52,379 bases of DNA from Gammaproteobacteria bacterium (GCA_025357835.1 JANYLM010000048.1:1-52379), one strand, 5' to 3'; numbered from the stretch's first letter, positions 1 to 9,521 are shown. Numbers and translations: made by a program. The notes: a model not told the origin generated them from the letters alone.

Positions 1-855
1 CTCGAACGGCGCAGATGTCCACCCCAAGTTCAGGCGCGTGGCGGCGATCTCTTCGTTACCCATCGCTTCGCCATGCATGGCCGCAGTGCCCTGCTTATTG
101 GGAGCTCCCCAACCGATGACGGTCTTCGCGCAAATCAGGGACGGACGGACGGTCTCGGCGCGCGCCTCGGCTAACGCGGCCGCGATGGCATCGCTGTTTT
201 GACCATCGACATGCGGCAGCACATGCCAGCCATAGGCCTCGAAGCGCTTCGCAGTGTCGTCGCGGAACCAACCCGCCACCTTGCCGTCGATGGATATGCC
301 GTTGTCGTCGTACACCAAAATGAGCTTGCTTAAGCGTTGCACGCCGGCGAACGAGGCGGCCTCGTGCGAGATTCCTTCCATCATGCAGCCGTCGCCGAGG
401 AAGGCATAGGTGTGGTGATCGATGATGTTGTGGCCGGGCCGGTTGAAGGTTGCGCTAAGCGTACGTTCAGCCAATGCCATGCCGACGGCGTTGGCAAAGC
501 CCTGGCCCAGCGGCCCGGTAGTGGTTTCGATCCCAAGATGCAGGTCGCGCTCCGGGTGGCCTGCGGTCTTGGAGCCGAACTGGCGAAAGTTCTTGATCTC
601 CTCCATCGACAGGGGATAGCCCGTCAGGTGCAGAACCGAGTACAGCAACATGGAGGCGTGGCCGTTCGACAGCACGAAGCGGTCGCGGTCCCACCAGCCT
701 GGATTGCCGGGATTGAACTTAAGCACGTCCCGCCACAGTACCTCGGCGATGTCCGCCATCCCCATCGGCGCTCCGGGATGGCCCGAATTGGCCTTTTGGA
801 CCGCATCCATGGATAGGGCACGAATAGCGTTGGCAAGGTCGCGGCGGCTGGGCAT
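1..855 (-). CDS. tkt: transketolase, N-terminal part (runs off window start)
   Basis: Transketolase moves two-carbon ketol units between sugar phosphates in the non-oxidative pentose phosphate pathway and uses thiamine diphosphate. The 285 visible residues begin [12 protein letters not shown] and contain the conserved histidines H26 and H66, the GPLGQG segment (114-119), and the ThDP/metal motif starting GDGCMMEG (154-161) and ending at N185 in DDNGISIDG. The match to the N-terminal ThDP domain of bacterial transketolases is near co-linear. The ATG at 855 is the natural start for the family. The pyrimidine-binding and C-terminal domains lie outside the window. Confidence 0.96.
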   Translation of the reverse strand, partial: MPSRRDLANAIRALSMDAVQKANSGHPGAPMGMADIAEVLWRDVLKFNPGNPGWWDRDRFVLSNGHASMLLYSVLHLTGYPLSMEEIKNFRQFGSKTAGHPERDLHLGIETTTGPLGQGFANAVGMALAERTLSATFNRPGHNIIDHHTYAFLGDGCMMEGISHEAASFAGVQRLSKLILVYDDNGISIDGKVAGWFRDDTAKRFEAYGWHVLPHVDGQNSDAIAAALAEARAETVRPSLICAKTVIGWGAPNKQGTAAMHGEAMGNEEIAATRLNLGWTSAPFE

Positions 856-1104
856 GAGGAGCTTCTTAATTTAACAAGTGTGACGGGAGACCGACCGCGT
901 ATTGTCCCCGATGAGCCCCTCGCCAGCAATGCCAGGTGAATTCCGCTGTATTTCGTGTAGGACTGGCAGCGGCCCGTGATGTAGGTCGCGAATTGCCGAC
1001 GGAACGCCTTCACACAAACGTGGTCTGTTTATGTATAACGGATTTCAGCGCCGACATGACCCAGTTCACCGTCACCGCAAAGGTGCTTTGCTAGCATTTC
1101 GAAC

Positions 1105-1872
1105 ATGCAAATCCTACAAATCACCGACCCTCACCTGTACGGTAGCGCCACCGGCCGACTGCGCGGCGTAGAAACCGATTCGAGCTTGCATGCGGTGCTC
1201 GACGATGCGTTTGCGCGCGTTCCGGACTATTCCGCCGTGTTGGTCACCGGTGATCTGGTACAGGACGACTCCTCCGGCTATCTGCGCTTTCGCAGCATCT
1301 TCGGCAACATCAAGAAGCCGGTACTGTGCATTCCCGGCAATCATGATGAACCCGCAGCCATGCGCAGAGAACTCAATGGTGCGCCGTTTCAGATTTGCGG
1401 CACCCATGAGGCGGACGGCTGGCAGTTCATCATGCTCGACAGCTACGATCCAGGCCACGTCAGCGGACGCCTGACACCCAATGAACTGGCACGGCTCGAA
1501 CAGGCCCTGACTCGCTCACCGAAGCACGCTATGGTGTGTCTGCACCATCACCCCATCACCATGGGCAGCCGCTGGCTGGACACCGTGGGTCTGGCCGAGA
1601 GCGAAGCGTTCTGGCGTGTCATCGAACAGCACCCCCACGTCCGCGCCGTGGTGTGGGGGCATGTGCACCAGGTGTACGACGGCCGGCGCGGCGGTGTGCG
1701 GCTGTTCGCGACCCCGTCGACCGGCGCGCAATTCCTGCCCAAGAGCGATCGCTACGCGGTCGATTCGCGGCCGCCCGCCTACCGGATTTTCGACTTGCAC
1801 GCCGATGGACGCATTGGCACCGAAGTCCACTGGATCGAGACACTGCCGCTGCGCCAGTCGATCGCACGCTAG
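1105..1872 (+). CDS. cpdA: 3',5'-cyclic AMP phosphodiesterase (CpdA/Icc type metallophosphoesterase)
   Basis: A 255-residue class III cyclic nucleotide phosphodiesterase, expected to hydrolyse cAMP to 5'-AMP in the cytoplasm. The calcineurin-like dinuclear metal motifs are complete: D8-P-H10, GD (49-50) followed by LVQD, GNHDE (78-82), the HHH cluster (147-149) and GHVH (185-188). Length and motif spacing match E. coli CpdA. The ATG at 1105 sits directly in front of the first strand (MQILQITDPH), so no extension is plausible. It is followed after 20 bp by the TraB-like gene, perhaps in one transcript. Substrate is inferred from family; related enzymes can act on other phosphodiesters. Confidence 0.88.
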   Translation: MQILQITDPHLYGSATGRLRGVETDSSLHAVLDDAFARVPDYSAVLVTGDLVQDDSSGYLRFRSIFGNIKKPVLCIPGNHDEPAAMRRELNGAPFQICGTHEADGWQFIMLDSYDPGHVSGRLTPNELARLEQALTRSPKHAMVCLHHHPITMGSRWLDTVGLAESEAFWRVIEQHPHVRAVVWGHVHQVYDGRRGGVRLFATPSTGAQFLPKSDRYAVDSRPPAYRIFDLHADGRIGTEVHWIETLPLRQSIAR

Positions 1873-1892
1873 ACACCCAAACCGGGTAGCTC

Positions 1893-2774
1893 ATGCCGCG
1901 CACACTCTCCTTCCGTCTGGCCCTGCCGCTTTACGCCCTGCTGCTCTGCGTGACCGCGCGCGCGGACGGCGCACTGCACTCGCTTTGGGAACTGCACGGC
2001 AAACACAACACCGTCTACTTGCTCGGCTCCATTCACGTCCTGCGCAGCAGCGACTACCCTCTAGCTGCCGTCGTTCTCGACGCCTACCGCGATGCCAAAT
2101 CCCTGCTCATGGAGGTGAATCTGGAAGAGAGCAGTGCGGAACAAGTACAGGCGGAAATGCTAGCCAGCGCCATTCTTCCCGAAGGTAAAACCCTGCCCGA
2201 CGTCCTAGGGAAGCAGCGCTATGGGCGCGCCGATGGCCTGGCACACGATATTGGGATCGAACTGTCGCTATTCGATCAATTTGCGCCCTGGTTCGCCGCC
2301 GAGGCCATTTCCCAAGTGCAATTGACTCAACTCGGATTTCAGTCGCAGGCCGGCGTCGAAATGTACTTCATGGAAAAGGCGCGCACTGACGGCAAGAGTG
2401 TGGCAGGCCTCGAAACCGTCCACGATCAAATCTCGGTGTTCCAGAACATGCCCATGGACACGCAAGCCGAATACCTGGTGTCGAGCCTCGAGCAGGCGCA
2501 TGACCTGCCCACCGAGGTGGAGTCCATGGTGCGCGCCTGGCAGCGCGGCGATACGCGTTGGTTCGAGAATCAACTCAAATCCGACCTCGGCCGAGATCCC
2601 ATTCTCTATCAGTCCGTCCTCGGCGCCCGCAACCGCAAGTGGGTGCCCAAAATCGAAGCCCTGCTCAACGACGACAAAAACTATCTGGTCATCGTCGGCA
2701 CCGGCCATCTCGTAGGCCAAGGCAGCGTGATCGAGTTACTCAAAAAAGACGGCATCACCGCCACTCAGCGATAG
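1893..2774 (+). CDS. TraB/GumN family protein, secreted
   Basis: A 293-residue protein with a signal peptide (residues 1 to about 24, hydrophobic LALPLYALLLCV, possible cleavage after ARA). The family signatures are present: GSIHVL at 45-50 near the N-terminus and GTGHL at 269-273 near the C-terminus, with both histidines (H48, H272) retained. TraB/GumN proteins are related to Tiki-like putative metalloproteases. Their bacterial role is not settled, and the name GumN reflects only linkage to xanthan genes. No other exopolysaccharide genes are nearby. Location is predicted as periplasmic or outer-membrane associated. Confidence 0.85.
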   Translation: MPRTLSFRLALPLYALLLCVTARADGALHSLWELHGKHNTVYLLGSIHVLRSSDYPLAAVVLDAYRDAKSLLMEVNLEESSAEQVQAEMLASAILPEGKTLPDVLGKQRYGRADGLAHDIGIELSLFDQFAPWFAAEAISQVQLTQLGFQSQAGVEMYFMEKARTDGKSVAGLETVHDQISVFQNMPMDTQAEYLVSSLEQAHDLPTEVESMVRAWQRGDTRWFENQLKSDLGRDPILYQSVLGARNRKWVPKIEALLNDDKNYLVIVGTGHLVGQGSVIELLKKDGITATQR

Positions 2775-2917
2775 TGTGAGCCCCGGCACGCCACTTTATC
2801 GAATGGTTGGCGGTTGAAGCACCCCGGATTGAGGTAGGTACGTGCGAGGTGACGATGGTGGCTTCGCGGTGCGACTCAGCTTGCCGAGCCCCACCCTCGC
2901 TGTTTAGAGTGCCCGGC

Positions 2918-4192
2918 ATGAGTCTGTATCAAGAAGCCTGCAAGTACATCCCGGGCGGAGTCAATTCGCCGGTTCGCGCCTTTCGCGGCGTCGGCGGCGA
3001 GCCGATTTTCTTCAAGAAAGCGGCAGGTGCCTACGCGACCGCCGCCGATGGACGCCGCTTCATCGATTACGTCGGATCTTGGGGCCCAATGATTTTGGGG
3101 CACGCGCACCCGCAGGTGATCAAAGCCGTACAAGAGGTGGCCGCCGACGGCCTGTCCTTCGGCGCGCCCACCGAACTGGAAACGGATCTGGCCCGCCGCG
3201 TCATCGAACTCATGCCTACCATAGAATTGGTGCGCTTCGTCAGTTCGGGAACCGAAGCCACCATGAGCGCCATACGCCTGGCACGAGGCTTTACCGGACG
3301 CGACACCATCGTGAAGTTCGAAGGCTGTTATCACGGGCACTCCGATTCGCTGCTGATCAAGGCCGGTTCGGGAGCGTTGACTCTGGGCATCCCCACTTCG
3401 CCCGGCGTGCCGAAGGCGCTGGCCAATCACACCGTGACTCTGAACTTCAACGATGCCGATCAGGTACGCGAGGTGTTCGGAAAGATCGGCGAGCAAATCG
3501 CCTGCGTTATCGTCGAACCGGTCGCCGGCAATATGAATTGCGTTCCGCCCGCGCCGGGATTTCTGCAGACACTGCGCCGCGAATGCGACCGCAGCGGGAC
3601 GGTGCTGATATTCGACGAGGTGATGACCGGCTTTCGCGTGGCCTTGGGCGGCGCGCAAGCGCTCTACGGCGTGCGCCCCGATCTCACCACTCTCGGCAAG
3701 ATCATCGGCGGTGGCATGCCGGTGGGCGCATTCGGCGGGCGGCGCGACATCATGGAACGTCTGGCACCCTTGGGTCCCGTCTACCAGGCGGGCACTCTGT
3801 CCGGCAATCCAGTGGCGATGATCGCAGGCCTGACCACCCTGCAGCTCCTGTCGGCGCCGGGATTTCATGAACGGCTGCAAGCCACGACCGATGTGTTGAT
3901 GCGGCGGCTGGCGGGGTCGGCCAAGAGCGCCGGCATTGCGCTGGCCACCAATCATGTCTGCGGCATGTTCGGATTTTTCTTCTCCGCTGAAAGCGTCGTC
4001 GACGGCTACGCCAAAGTCATGGCCAGCGACGCCGAACGCTTCAAGCGCTTCTTCCACGGCATGCTGGCCGAAGGCGTCTATTTCGCGCCAAGCGCCTACG
4101 AGGCGGGATTCTTGTCGGCAGCACATACTGCGGCCGATATCGATGCCACTATTGCTGCGGCGGATCGGGTCTTCTCGAGTATGAATAAGTAG
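2918..4192 (+). CDS. hemL: glutamate-1-semialdehyde 2,1-aminomutase
   Basis: PLP enzyme of the C5 heme pathway, converting glutamate-1-semialdehyde to 5-aminolevulinate. The 424-residue product starts [14 protein letters not shown] and keeps the family landmarks [15 protein letters not shown] (110-124), FEGCYHGH (134-141), FDEVMTGFR (232-240, PLP-ring aspartate D233) and the Schiff-base lysine K261 in [16 protein letters not shown]. The frame is open 111 bp further upstream, but the added residues are unlike any HemL and the ATG at 2918 gives the family length. A CPBP-protease gene follows after 10 bp in the same direction. Confidence 0.97.
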   Translation: MSLYQEACKYIPGGVNSPVRAFRGVGGEPIFFKKAAGAYATAADGRRFIDYVGSWGPMILGHAHPQVIKAVQEVAADGLSFGAPTELETDLARRVIELMPTIELVRFVSSGTEATMSAIRLARGFTGRDTIVKFEGCYHGHSDSLLIKAGSGALTLGIPTSPGVPKALANHTVTLNFNDADQVREVFGKIGEQIACVIVEPVAGNMNCVPPAPGFLQTLRRECDRSGTVLIFDEVMTGFRVALGGAQALYGVRPDLTTLGKIIGGGMPVGAFGGRRDIMERLAPLGPVYQAGTLSGNPVAMIAGLTTLQLLSAPGFHERLQATTDVLMRRLAGSAKSAGIALATNHVCGMFGFFFSAESVVDGYAKVMASDAERFKRFFHGMLAEGVYFAPSAYEAGFLSAAHTAADIDATIAAADRVFSSMNK

Positions 4193-4202
4193 CCCCGCAA
4201 GC

Positions 4203-5096
4203 ATGCGAGCCTTCGCCTGGTTCCTTGGCTCCATCCTGCTCGCCGGGCTGATCGGCGCGGCGCTGGCCTACCCCGCCTATGAGCTGAGTTCCAGCTTCGC
4301 AACCTGGGCCTTTCACCGAGTCGCGAGCCGCATTGCCATGCTGGTGCTGGTCGTCGAGCTGGTATGGCTGTGCCGGCATTTGAATCTCAGGCAAAAGCTC
4401 GACTTCGGCTACGGCCTGCCGCGGCGCCGATTTCTTCAGGTGTGCCTGCTGTGGGGGCTCATCGGCATGGCCACGGCGGGTCTGGGCGCCGCGTTTTTGT
4501 TGACCACGGGATTGCGAGTCCGGGCATTGGAATTCATTCCCTCGCCGCTGAGCTTCGCACGCATTTTTCTCATTGGCGTGGGTTCTGGCATCAGTGTCGC
4601 ACTCCTCGAAGAAACGGTGTTTCGGGGCGTCATGCACACAGCGATCGAACGCGAATCGGGCCCATGGATGGCCGCTTTGCTCACGGCCCCGCTGTTCGCC
4701 GTATTGCACTTCTTCGCCAAAGTCAGAATCCCGGCCGCCGACATCGGGTGGGGCAGCGGCTTTGATCTATTGTTGTGCTCCTTCGCTCCCTTGGGTCATC
4801 CGGCGCTGGTATTCGACTCTTTTCTGTCGTGGCTGTTGGTGGGCTCGATCTTGAGTCTGACCCGTGTGCTGACCGGCAATATCGCGGTGGCGATCGGCCT
4901 GCATGCCGGCTGGGTAGTGGTGCTGCGAATGCTGCAGGAAGGCACGGCGAACGGCAATGCGCCCGCATTCGCCGCCTGGGTGGGCCATTTCGACGGGTTA
5001 TTGGGCTACTGGCTGCTGCCCTGGGGCACAGCCATTGCGGCAGCGATGTGGCTCACGCGCCGCTCGTGGGTGCCCGCGGCTCGCCGCAGCTCTTAG
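4203..5096 (+). CDS. CPBP family intramembrane metalloprotease
   Basis: A 297-residue polytopic membrane protein of the CAAX protease / bacteriocin-processing (ABI) family, related to Rce1. The catalytic glutamates are in LLEETVFRG (E136, E137, R141), followed by the conserved H169 in LFAVLHFF and H234 in AIGLHAGWVV, the order expected for the three family motifs. Seven or eight hydrophobic segments are visible. Substrates of most bacterial members are unknown. It starts 10 bp after hemL and its TAG stop overlaps by 4 nt the TAA stop of the converging LON-domain gene. Confidence 0.87.
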   Translation: MRAFAWFLGSILLAGLIGAALAYPAYELSSSFATWAFHRVASRIAMLVLVVELVWLCRHLNLRQKLDFGYGLPRRRFLQVCLLWGLIGMATAGLGAAFLLTTGLRVRALEFIPSPLSFARIFLIGVGSGISVALLEETVFRGVMHTAIERESGPWMAALLTAPLFAVLHFFAKVRIPAADIGWGSGFDLLLCSFAPLGHPALVFDSFLSWLLVGSILSLTRVLTGNIAVAIGLHAGWVVVLRMLQEGTANGNAPAFAAWVGHFDGLLGYWLLPWGTAIAAAMWLTRRSWVPAARRSS

Positions 5097-5668
5097 GTGA
5101 GCGGACTGAGCGTGTCCAGCCTCTGAATAGGATCGTCGAGTTCCAGACACTTTTGCTTGTCGATCAGTGGAATCGGCAAGATTTCGGTAAGGCGGTGCCC
5201 GACCCAGGCGGCGTCCTCCAAGCGCATCTCGATACCCGTGTAGACCTCGCCCAGCTGCGGCAAGACGCTTTTCAATAACTCCGATAAGCGAGCGTGCCGC
5301 GCCGGCACCGCCACCGCGGGCTCGGGCGCAACCCAGGCGACCTCAGCGAGATTCAGGCCGTCCGCTTGGCGGCTGCGGCTCAGAATGCGAAAGCGCTGCT
5401 CGCCTATGCAGGATAGGCCGAGCAGGCCGTCGGAAAGCTGATGAAAATCGACGATTTTCGCCAGGGTGCCGACATCGAAGGTCTCGGCGGGACCCACTTC
5501 ATTGCCCTCGCGAATCAACGCCACCCCGAAAGATTGGCTCTCGCGCATGCAACGCCGCACCATGTCGACATATCGGGTTTCGAAAATTCGCAGCGGCAGC
5601 GCGCCGCTCGGGAACAGAACCATGTTGAGCGGAAACAGCGCAATCGAATTCGCTTGCGACGAATTCAC
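5093..5668 (-). CDS. LON N-terminal-domain protein (YbbC/PUA-like, no protease domain)
   Basis: A 191-residue stand-alone version of the substrate-recognition domain found at the N-terminus of Lon protease. It opens IALFPLNMVLFPSGALPLRIFE, followed by R-x-DM and the FGVALI segment, all typical of the LON domain. There is no ATPase or Ser-Lys protease region, so it is not Lon itself. The GTG start at 5668 overlaps the TGA stop of mpl (GTGA), which implies translational coupling to cell-wall recycling. Function of these small proteins is unknown; a substrate adaptor role is only a guess. Confidence 0.87.
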   Translation of the reverse strand: MNSSQANSIALFPLNMVLFPSGALPLRIFETRYVDMVRRCMRESQSFGVALIREGNEVGPAETFDVGTLAKIVDFHQLSDGLLGLSCIGEQRFRILSRSRQADGLNLAEVAWVAPEPAVAVPARHARLSELLKSVLPQLGEVYTGIEMRLEDAAWVGHRLTEILPIPLIDKQKCLELDDPIQRLDTLSPLT

Positions 5669-7095
5669 TGCCGCGCCCGCAACGCGGCGAGCAGCTTGTC
5701 GTGCAAGCCGCCGAAGCCGCCGTTGCTCATGACCAGTATGTGATCGCCCGGACAGGCATCGTCGACCAGCCCTTTGACCAAGGCATCGACGCTCGCCGCG
5801 TAACGCGCCCTATCACCTAAGTCCGCAACCGCAGCGGCCAAATCCCAGCCCAAATCCGCTGCACTCAAGAACCAGGCTCGATCCGCCAGCGCCAGCGCCG
5901 GCGCCAATAGCTCGCGATGCACCCCCAGCTTCATCGTGTTCGAACGCGGCTCCAGCACGGCGACGATGCGCGCGCCCGCGACCCGCGCCCGCAATCCGCG
6001 CAAAGTCGTTTCGATGGCCGTCGGATGATGGGCGAAATCGTCATACACCGTGACTTGATCGACGCTGCCGCGAATTTCCATGCGGCGTTTCACGCCGAGA
6101 AATCCACCCAAAGCCTGCGCCGCGCGTTCCGGCGCCACTCCCATATGCCGCGCCGCTGCGATCGCCGCCAACGCGTTCATGACATTGTGCTCGCCGAGCA
6201 GCGGCCAGTTCACTTCGGCCAGCGCCTTTCCGTGCAAATGCACCGTGAAACGACTCGCGGCAGAGCCGGGCGCGATGGCAGCACTCCAATCGGCACTGGC
6301 ACTGCGGTCGCCGCCCGCCGCATCATCGCCCCGCTTCCCACCCGGGCGCTGCGTGCGCGCCAACGCAAATGTTTCGCGCGGCGTCCAGCAGCCCATGTTC
6401 AGGGTGGCGGCCAGTTCGGCATCATCGCCATTGACGATGATTCGCCCGGCGGCCGGTACGGTGCGCAGCAGCTGATTGAACTGGCGCCGAATCGACGCTA
6501 CGTCCGGATAGATGTCCGCGTGATCGTATTCCAAATTATTGAGAACGGCGGTACGCGGCCGGTAGTGCACGAATTTCGCGCGCTTATCGAAAAAAGCGGT
6601 GTCGTATTCATCCGCTTCAATGACGAAGCAGGCGCCCGTTCCGAGCCTCGCCGTGCAATTGAAATTGCTCGGCACCCCGCCGATCAGAAACCCCGGCGCA
6701 AGGCCCGCCTCCTCCAGAATCCAGCACAGCATGGCCGTGGTCGTGGTCTTACCGTGGGTGCCTGCGACGGCGATCACATGCTTCTGCCGCAATACTTGCT
6801 CGGCCAGCCATTGCGGCCCCGAGGTATATGCCATACCACGATCCAGCATGGCCTCGACCACCGGACTGCCGCGACTAAGAGCATTACCGACGACCACGAT
6901 GTCGGGCCGCAAGTCCAGCTGCTCAGCTCCATAGCCTTGAATGAATTCTATGCCCAGCGCCTCGAGCTGAGTGCTCATCGGCGGGTAAACGTTGAGATCC
7001 GCGCCGGTCACGCGAAATCCGGCGGCTTTCGCGATCGCCGCCAGGCCACCCATGAAGGTGCCGCCTATGCCTAGAATATGCACATGCATGCTCAT
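5665..7095 (-). CDS. mpl: UDP-N-acetylmuramate:L-Ala-gamma-D-Glu-meso-DAP ligase
   Basis: Murein tripeptide ligase of peptidoglycan recycling: it joins recovered Ala-Glu-DAP tripeptide to UDP-MurNAc using ATP. The start MHVHILGIGGTFMGG, the P-loop GTHGKT (112-117), EADEYDTAFFD (160-170), and DDFAHHPTAI (352-361) are diagnostic. The 476-residue length is slightly above the 457 of E. coli. The excess is a polar, low-complexity stretch at about 248-282 (Gly, Asp, Ser, Ala) between the central and C-terminal domains. The frame stays open far upstream, but the ATG at 7095 matches the family and overlaps the upstream gene's stop as ATGA. Confidence 0.95.
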   Translation of the reverse strand: MSMHVHILGIGGTFMGGLAAIAKAAGFRVTGADLNVYPPMSTQLEALGIEFIQGYGAEQLDLRPDIVVVGNALSRGSPVVEAMLDRGMAYTSGPQWLAEQVLRQKHVIAVAGTHGKTTTTAMLCWILEEAGLAPGFLIGGVPSNFNCTARLGTGACFVIEADEYDTAFFDKRAKFVHYRPRTAVLNNLEYDHADIYPDVASIRRQFNQLLRTVPAAGRIIVNGDDAELAATLNMGCWTPRETFALARTQRPGGKRGDDAAGGDRSASADWSAAIAPGSAASRFTVHLHGKALAEVNWPLLGEHNVMNALAAIAAARHMGVAPERAAQALGGFLGVKRRMEIRGSVDQVTVYDDFAHHPTAIETTLRGLRARVAGARIVAVLEPRSNTMKLGVHRELLAPALALADRAWFLSAADLGWDLAAAVADLGDRARYAASVDALVKGLVDDACPGDHILVMSNGGFGGLHDKLLAALRARQ

Positions 7096-7607
7096 GTATC
7101 CGGCAGCAACTGCTGCTCCAGCACTATCGACAGCAACAGATAGCCCACGCTGACCGCGACACCGATGCTCAAACCTGAATCCAAAGCCGCGCGCCATATA
7201 TTGGCGCAGGCGAGCAGGTACCAAATCAACGCGACCACCATCAAAAATCCGAGCGGTACCGACGCGAGACGGTCCGCACCCATTATGTGGAGCAGCGAGC
7301 CGACGGGGTACATGAACAGTTCCGCGAGCACCCCCACTCCCAACAAAGCGACACTTGTTTGCAGGAAGCGCTGCCTGCGTCGGGTCAGAGCCAGCACGGC
7401 CCAGGTAAAACCCAGCGGCAATCCCACGCTCAGCACGATACGAGTGAAAAGTCGATCGGTCGAGACCGGCGGCAGCAGCGCGCTTAAGCCCTCGAGCAAC
7501 GCCGCCGTACCGGCAACCAAAGTCAATAGGAATAAGGACGCTGGCAATTGCGCCGGCGTTCGTCTCCAAATGGCAATATCCCAAAATGCTTTTGCGAGTC
7601 GCAGCAT
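7092..7607 (-). CDS. five-TM integral membrane protein of unknown function
   Basis: A 171-residue hydrophobic protein that I do not recognise. Hydrophobic segments are at about 22-44, 55-75, 82-100, 117-138 and 145-164, joined by short loops; the basic stretch RRRQR (77-81) follows the second helix. No catalytic motif is seen. The ATG at 7607 is clear, and its TGA overlaps the mpl start (ATGA). It is therefore translated in one unit with mpl and the LON-domain gene, and lies 50 bp from divergent rnd. Coupling suggests a cell-envelope role, but nothing in the sequence proves this. Confidence 0.75.
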   Translation of the reverse strand: MLRLAKAFWDIAIWRRTPAQLPASLFLLTLVAGTAALLEGLSALLPPVSTDRLFTRIVLSVGLPLGFTWAVLALTRRRQRFLQTSVALLGVGVLAELFMYPVGSLLHIMGADRLASVPLGFLMVVALIWYLLACANIWRAALDSGLSIGVAVSVGYLLLSIVLEQQLLPDT

Positions 7608-7657
7608 CGTCCAATTCAGTCATAATCGATTCCAAATTGTACACGTGGATCAGTGCT

Positions 7658-8734
7658 ATGCCGGACGCGATTTGGATCGATAGAGACGAGCAGCTGCCGG
7701 CGTTGGCGCGGCAGCTTGAGACGCCGGCATGGATCGGGGTCGACACTGAATTCCTGCGCGAGCGCACGTTTTTTCCCAAACTCTGCCTGTTGCAACTGGC
7801 GGCCGAGGGCCAAATCTGGTGCGTGGACACGCTGCGGATCTCCAGTCTAGACCCGTTGATGCCCGCCCTGACTGCGGCGGCGGCGCGCAAACTGATTCAC
7901 GCCGCACGCCAGGACTTGGAAGCGGTGTATCTGTCGGCGAAGCGCGTCATGACCCCGGTATTCGATACTCAGATAGCCGCCGGGTGCGTAGGCCTCAAGC
8001 CCCAAATGGGCTATGCGGAGCTCGTCAAGACGCTGCTGGATGTGACGGTGCCGAAGGGCCAGACACGCACCGACTGGTCGAAGCGGCCGCTCACGCGCGA
8101 ACAGCTGGAATACGCCGCGGACGATGTCTTGTACCTTGGCGAAATCGCCGCTCATCTTGACTTGCGCCTGCGCGAGCTTAAGCGCGAGCACTGGGCGCGG
8201 GAGGACTGTCTGGCTGTGGAGGACAAGCATCTGTACGAGCCCGATCCGGCTCAGGCTTGGGTCAGGCTGCGCGGCCTCGCACAGCTTGCCCCGGCGACTC
8301 GCGCCAGAGCCAAGGCCATCGCCGTGTGGCGCGAAAAGCTGGCCCGCGCCCGCGATCTGCCGCGCGCCTGGATACTCGCCGACGCAGCTATTTTTTCAAT
8401 CGCCGATGGGGGGCCGCCGCCGCTGAACGACAGCCTCGCCGCTAGTCTGCTGCAGGCGCTTGAGCAGGCGTCGAACGACGTCCAGGATCGTGAGCCCATT
8501 CAGGATGCCCGGCCGACTCTCGAGCAGAAAGCCTTGATCGATCGCCTGGGCAAGATCGTCGATTCACGCGCGCTCGAACTTCAGATCAGCGCGGAGGTGC
8601 TTGCGCCCCGCGGCGAACTCAAGGCCCTCGCAATGGGCGCAAGCACGCGTACCAACCTGCCCCGCGAGTCACACGCCCTGACAGGCTGGCGTCGTGAAGA
8701 AATAGGGACGCGGCTGCTCGAAGCCATGGGTTGA
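7658..8734 (+). CDS. rnd: ribonuclease D
   Basis: A 3'-5' exoribonuclease of the DEDDy class that trims tRNA precursors and other structured RNAs. The exonuclease residues are all visible: D29 and E31 in GVDTEFLRE, D86 in HAARQDLEAVY, and Y152 with D156 in YAADDVLYL. An HRDC domain follows at about 205-285. The product is 358 residues; E. coli RNase D is about 375. The frame is open 72 bp upstream, but that would run over the divergent gene's start region, so the ATG of MPDAIWIDRD is chosen. The C-terminal 70 residues are the usual second helical domain. Confidence 0.93.
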   Translation: MPDAIWIDRDEQLPALARQLETPAWIGVDTEFLRERTFFPKLCLLQLAAEGQIWCVDTLRISSLDPLMPALTAAAARKLIHAARQDLEAVYLSAKRVMTPVFDTQIAAGCVGLKPQMGYAELVKTLLDVTVPKGQTRTDWSKRPLTREQLEYAADDVLYLGEIAAHLDLRLRELKREHWAREDCLAVEDKHLYEPDPAQAWVRLRGLAQLAPATRARAKAIAVWREKLARARDLPRAWILADAAIFSIADGGPPPLNDSLAASLLQALEQASNDVQDREPIQDARPTLEQKALIDRLGKIVDSRALELQISAEVLAPRGELKALAMGASTRTNLPRESHALTGWRREEIGTRLLEAMG

Positions 8735-8743
8735 CGCGGGTGG

Positions 8744-8762
8744 CGGCCGACGACGCCGGCCG
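8744..8762. terminator. GC hairpin between converging rnd and adk
   Basis: Between the two convergent stop codons lies a 6-bp inverted repeat, CGGCCG at 8744-8749 and again at 8757-8762, with a 7-nt loop. It could act in both directions. No uridine run follows on either strand, so Rho-independent termination is doubtful. Confidence 0.25.
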
Positions 8763-9419
8763 TCAGAGCGTGCGCTGCACCGCGCGGTTTATGCTGTTGA
8801 ACACCGTATCCACATCGGCATCCGCAGCCACGATCCGCAGTAAGCCGGCGGCCTCGTAGTACTTGATCAGCGGCTTGGTCTGCGCCTCGTACACCTCCAG
8901 ACGCTTGCCGATGACTTCCTCTTTGTCGTCCGGCCGCTGGATCAGGCGATGCGTTTCACCGCACTCCTTGGAATGCGCGGCCGCCCCGGGCGGCGAGGTA
9001 TACACATTGAAAACCCGCCCGCAGTCCTGACACACCCTGCGGCCCGTCAACCGCTTGAACAGTATCCTCAAATCGAGGTTCATCAGAACCACCGACTCGA
9101 GCGGCGTGCCGAGTTCTTCCAGCAACATTTTCAAGGCCTCGGCCTGGGCGATATTGCGAGGAAAGCCGTCCAATATGAAACCCGTGGCGGCATCCGGTTG
9201 GGCTATGCGCTCGCGGATCATGCCGAGCACGATGGCATCATCGACCAGCTTTCCCGAGTCCATGGCGGCCTTGGCGCGCAGGCCCAGTTCCGTACCCTTG
9301 GCGACCGCCTCGCGCAGCAAGTCGCCGGTCGATATTTGCGGGATCCCATGGGCTTTGACCAGCAGTTGTGACTGTGTGCCTTTGCCGGACCCGGGCGCTC
9401 CCAATAGAACTATTCGCAT
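8763..9419 (-). CDS. adk: adenylate kinase
   Basis: Interconverts 2 ADP and ATP plus AMP. The P-loop GAPGSGKGT is at 7-15, the NMP-binding region STGDLLRE at 30-37, and LDGFPRN at 83-89. At 218 residues it is a long (bacterial) type with a full LID domain. The LID carries C130-x2-C133 and C153 in a zinc-finger-like arrangement, but the position usually holding the third cysteine is S150. Metal binding is therefore uncertain, unlike zinc-containing Adk of Gram-positives. The ATG at 9419 precedes MRIVLLGAPG directly. It lies back-to-back with the PPi-phosphofructokinase. Confidence 0.97.
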   Translation of the reverse strand: MRIVLLGAPGSGKGTQSQLLVKAHGIPQISTGDLLREAVAKGTELGLRAKAAMDSGKLVDDAIVLGMIRERIAQPDAATGFILDGFPRNIAQAEALKMLLEELGTPLESVVLMNLDLRILFKRLTGRRVCQDCGRVFNVYTSPPGAAAHSKECGETHRLIQRPDDKEEVIGKRLEVYEAQTKPLIKYYEAAGLLRIVAADADVDTVFNSINRAVQRTL

Positions 9420-9521
9420 GATTCTTTTAGTCGTGAAAGCGCGCTACCGTACCTTTGGGCGGCGTGATCGTCAAACCCCCGCCGATGGGCTATTCTGCGC
9501 GCCTTGCGTCGCGGGGGTGGT

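Noticed and set aside
856..1104. Riboswitch or small RNA in the tkt/cpdA gap
   Set aside because: 249 bp with no convincing conserved fold, promoter pair or terminator visible by eye.
2807..2917. Upstream extension of hemL
   Set aside because: 37 extra residues unlike any HemL N-terminus; ATG 2918 gives the family length.
2876..4234. 452-codon open frame antisense to hemL
   Set aside because: Shadow of a highly conserved sense gene; composition is low-complexity His/Arg/Gly with no motif.
7096..7890. N-terminal extension of the mpl frame through the membrane-protein gene and into rnd
   Set aside because: Mpl homologues begin at MHVHILG; the extension overlaps two real genes and has no domain.
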